A stretch of 64,000 nt of DNA, from contig JAZAYU010000010.1 of NCBI GenBank assembly GCA_038501625.1, positions 11,247,604-11,311,603 of the forward strand, written 5' to 3'. Shown here piece after piece: positions 60,441 to 64,000 of this stretch; position 1 is the stretch's first letter, and each line of letters starts with the position of its first letter. A program made the position numbers and the translations under genes. The notes beneath the pieces were generated by a model. It worked only from the letters and a program-made list of their open reading frames with translations. It searched no databases and was not told the origin of the DNA. This DNA is from Corbicula japonica (lineage: Eukaryota > Mollusca > Bivalvia > Venerida > Cyrenidae).

Positions 60441-61258
60441 ATTGGTAAATTTGATAGAACTTGATAATTCTTGGCTAACTCAGTACATAGACAGGTGTTA
60501 TCTTATCATACTTTTCAACAGAAAAACTGTATTTTGGAACTTTAATCAAACTTTAAATACATTCTGTATCTCAATTTTGAAGTATCAATACAGACTTTTC
60601 TATCAAGTTAATTAAACAAGTATCAGTTTTAAATCCATCAAAGTCAGGTGTTACCTGAAATAATTTTCAGTTGAAACTTCAAAGGGTTTTGCCCCTAAAT
60701 ACCAGTAAAAAAGTGCATTGCTCTTGCAAATCTTTAGTTCACCCAACATTTCTGAAATATCTTGAATTTGTTGAAAGTCTTGTTGATGCTAAGAAAATAT
60801 AGCTTGATTGACAAACATAACACTAATTAATTTGAAATTCTTATTTTTAGAGGAACTGTTGAGTTAAAAAGTGGCAAAAAATTAATTAGGAAAATGCCAC
60901 ACCTGCATATCTTCCACAACTTGGTGGGTTTCTTTTTTTATGAACAGCATTAAAAGTGAATGACAGTACATTGTCATATTTTGGCTTAAAGTTGGCACAT
61001 TCATCCATCATTCCGAGACAAAGTCACTTTCACTGGGAAGTGTTGGTTTTTGTACTCGGATGATTTTCTTGTCTTACTTTTTTGCTTCCTTGTTTATTTT
61101 TTTGTTAGTTTTTGAAATCTCAACAAACTAGTTAGAGATAGCATAGCAAAGTATCCGTGGTATCATTTACAAGATGAATTTTGCACAGAAGTTAAAAAAA
61201 CAATACTTGCAGTTGCGAATTTGCGAATAAAGAAATTTTCGAAGTTTTTAACTTTCTG
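60441..61258. other. Unassigned sequence
   Basis: AT-rich, nothing recognised. Confidence 0.4.
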
Positions 61259-61645
61259 TAACCCTGAACTCCATAGGAAAACCTTTATCGCTTGGTGAAC
61301 AGTGCAGATCCTGATCAGCCAGCACATCCATGGATCTGCACTGTTCGCTTTTTGATACATTAGGTTATTTCTGACAAAATTGTAACCAGTGCAGATCCAG
61401 ATCAGACAGCACAGATCTTTACTGTTCTTCCATGCCATAATGGTGTATATATGGAGGAAAGGTTTAACAATAGGACATTTGCCCAGGTGACCAGTGATTA
61501 GACTGTTCAGACTGATCAAGATCTACACTGTTTCCTTTTTTGATACATTAAGTTATAAGCCAAATCAGAATGTATAGACTTGCAGGCAAATCTTGATCTA
61601 CACAGCAGCTGAGATTATAGCCATATCCCGTGGAGTTTAGTGTTG
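61259..61645. mobile_element. Two-hairpin MITE copy and adjacent relic
   Basis: 61259-61471 (aaccctgaactccataggaa ... tatatggaggaaaggtttaa), then 61490-61645 with actgatcaagatctacactg and a tcccgtggag end. Confidence 0.75.
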
Positions 61646-61749
61646 CAAACTTCTCCTTTGGCTCAGTGGAGACAGAAGTTAGGGTCATCTGTGAGACTAT
61701 TTCTTCAGACATTACCAGGTTGAGGGATGTATATCTATACTCCATAGCT

Positions 61750-62100
61750 ATAGTTTATTCCCTTGTAAAACCAGTGTAGACCATGATCAGCATAGATATG
61801 GTTTATACACCAGTGTAGATCAAGATCAGTATGTGCCTGATCTACACTGTTAGCTTTTAGATTTATTAGATATTTTCCAACAAAGAAGTCAGCAGAGTTG
61901 ATCCATATTAGACAGCACAGTGAAGATCCAAATCAGACTGCACAGTGAAGATCTAGATTACACTGCACAGTTTAGATCCAGGACAGACTGCAGTATAGAT
62001 CCAGATCAGACTGCAGTGTAGATCCAGATCAGACAGCTCAGTATAGATCTAGATCAGACAGCATGGATGAGCAGGATCTATACTGGTAACCTATATGATT
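61750..62100. repeat. Expanded half-hairpin repeats derived from the MITE
   Basis: Short irregular repeats of cagtgtagatccagatcagac (variants) at 61770-62070, apparently amplified from one MITE arm. Confidence 0.7.
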
Positions 62101-62235
62101 AAAGGAGCATCCTTTTTTCCAAACATACATAGTAACACCATAGGTTACATTACTATTAGATTGTTGCTACTAAGTTTCTGTTGATCTTAATTTTTCATTA
62201 AACATGTACTTGTTTTGCAGTTAGTTCAGATTTCA

Positions 62236-62467
62236 TGCCCCCACAAAGTGGGAGGCATATAGAGTTGCACTCGTCTGTACGTAAGCTCATCAACTATATC
62301 TGTTCCAAAGCTCATTTACTATCAGGTGGATTTCTTTCAAACTTGCACCGATTATCACGCAGGATGTGTAGATAATCGTAAAGAAAGGATTTTTTCCTGT
62401 GGCCATTTTATTACCAATGTTGTTGCAGCAGTGGGGACATCAGTGTCCAAGGACACATTCTAGTTTT
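62236..62467 (-). mobile_element. Short composite element, minus orientation
   Basis: Minus strand: head ctagaatgtgtccttggaca, then ctgatgtccccac; tail atatgcctcccactttgtgg, then gggcatgaaatc. Same class as 17577-17924. Confidence 0.7.
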
Positions 62468-62706
62468 ATTTTTATAGGAAGCTGTAACAATATGGTATTT
62501 ACACTTATGTCAGTCATTTTCTGTATGTTGTGACAGAGTACACAATTCAAGAAGTTCTGGAAAAACAATTTGGTACATGAAAAATTTCAGTCTGTTTTGA
62601 ATTAATGTCAGTCAGCTGTATAACGAAAGATTTCTGAATGACACTCTATTGTCATATTCCTGGCTTTTATACAAGCAGCATCATTATACAGGCAGCATCA
62701 GGGCTG

Positions 62707-62816
62707 AAGGTTATAAAACTGAGATTGGAAACCAGGTCTCAAATCTCTGGTCGCCATTTCAGCCAATCAGATGCTCGAGATCCGAGACTTGTTTTCATTC
62801 TCAGTTTTATAACCTT
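62707..62816. mobile_element. Palindromic CCAAT-type MITE, internally deleted
   Basis: aaggttataaaactgagatt ... catttcagccaatcagatgc ... attctcagttttataacctt. Part of the left arm is missing. Confidence 0.85.
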
Positions 62817-63007
62817 GGAACCTGATCCAATTAGAGGACAACATATTAGTGTAACCAGAAATCTTCTAGTGTCTTGCACACTTGTTTGTTTGCATAGGTA
62901 TTTTAACCCATTATTCCATAGGATACGGCTGTCAGTTTACTGCTTACTGTCGATCCCATGTCTCACAGAAGTCTTCTAAACACATCACTATTGCATCGTC
63001 TTGTCTG

Positions 63008-63308
63008 AAACTATTATATCTGCTCACATGAAACTTGTAAATCGTGGCCTCAAACTATTGCATGGTGGTCTGCTTGGCTAGCTTGAAACTATTGCATCAG
63101 GTGGCCTGAACCTATTGCATTGGCTCATCTGAAACTATTGCATTGGCTCACCTGAAACTATTGCATTGGCTCACCTGAAACTATTGCATTGGCTCATCTG
63201 AAACTATTGCATTGGCTCATCTGAATCTATTGCATTGGCTCATCTGAAATTATTACATTGGCTCATCTGAAACTATTGCATTGGCTCACCTGAAACTATT
63301 GCATTACA
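63008..63308 (+). repeat. Tandem array, 23-bp unit
   Basis: ctgaaactattgcattggct + ca(t/c) repeated about eight times regularly from 63105, with degenerate units before that. Confidence 0.9.
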
Positions 63309-63857
63309 GCTTAGCTTAATTTTTTCCCCCAAAAAATAACAGTTTGAAGAAAATAACAGAACAAATTCAAATTCAAGCATAGTTTATTAAGGATGGGTAA
63401 CGTCAAATCATAATGCAAGAGTCTACATGACAATGATCTATGTACACATCATGATCATTCAGAAGACTAACAAAAACTTCAACAAAGTAACATCTGCACC
63501 ATCACATTACAGTTCCATAAATAACAAATAGAAAATGTCAATCTATTATTGTTCAATTTCATTCCATATATTTGATATAATTTCTAAGGAAGCAAAAATG
63601 TCAGATATTTACCATATAATTAAATTTGATTCGTTTCACAAACTGGTATGTATGGAAGCCATTTGTCTGTTAATTAAAGTACTGCATGCATAATACATAC
63701 CAATAATTGGATTTTTTGTTTTAACACAATCACCTGTTTTTGATCAATTGTTTTCACCTATTTTTACAACATCAAAGCAACACAGCTATTTAACAATTAA
63801 CTTGCAAGCATGAATTAACATTTTCAATTTAACTATTGTGACAAATCAAAGAAACAA
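63309..63857. other. Unassigned sequence
   Basis: AT-rich, no feature recognised. Confidence 0.4.
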
Positions 63858-64000
63858 TTAACCCTTTACTCCATATATATGCCTTTATTGCATGGCCGAA
63901 TAGTACAGATCCAGATCAGCTGGCACTTCCATGCTTTCTGATCAGGATCTGCACTGTTTGCCTTTTTGGTCAGAAATAATCTAACAAATAGAAAAGCGAA
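63858..64000. mobile_element. Two-hairpin MITE, cut by window end
   Basis: ttaaccctttactccatata, then hairpin 1 (gatccagatcagctggcact ... ctgatcaggatctgcactg) and the spacer ggtcagaaataatctaac. Confidence 0.9.

Noticed and set aside
63105..63308. 23-bp repeats considered as a CRISPR-like array
   Set aside because: The units are head to tail with no spacers.

Overview
The window is eukaryotic, AT-rich, intron-rich and crowded with miniature transposable elements. Interstitial TTAGGG repeats, composite elements with internal tandem cores carrying 'gaccttgacc' motifs, and a very abundant two-hairpin MITE together suggest a bivalve mollusc. The species cannot be fixed from the sequence alone.

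Three real genes can be supported. (1) The N-terminal part of a ZGRF1-like DNA-repair helicase lies on the minus strand. Five phase-compatible exons (34806-34817, 26747-26827, 4058-4199, 3663-3763, 148-2626) encode the ZGRF1 N-terminal domain and about 940 residues in all. The GRF zinc finger and helicase exons would lie left of base 1. (2) A single-coding-exon class A GPCR (28462-30114, plus strand; aminergic-like, muscarinic/histamine-H3-like) sits inside the first intron of ZGRF1 on the opposite strand. (3) A tepsin gene (AP-4 accessory protein) lies on the plus strand. Exons 2 to 11 (41184-55363) join in phase into 416 codons covering most of the ENTH domain and the second VHS/ENTH-like domain. 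Its first exon was not found. ZGRF1 and tepsin are arranged head to head around a CpG-richer stretch near 34.75-35.5 kb.

The rest is mobile and repeated DNA. About 35 copies or relics of a MITE bounded by TTAACCCTTTCCTCC, each folding into two adjacent hairpins, are spread over the window, with clear nested insertions (9575-12416 and 50030-50872). Other families are palindromic MITEs with a CCAAT-like core (9611, 24608, 53138, 62707), TA-flanked Tc1/mariner-pogo-type MITEs (50218, 52053, 54382), a 1.85-kb element with TIRs and a 6-bp target duplication (32585-34434), and composite elements whose head and tail are complementary (9844, 17577, 46619, 55688, 62236). A degenerate transposase-like pseudogene lies at 36920-38400, minus strand.

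The right end (58.7-64 kb) holds a long purine-rich minisatellite, a 23-bp array and more MITE copies, with no recognisable gene. No tRNA, rRNA, CRISPR or bacterial feature was seen.
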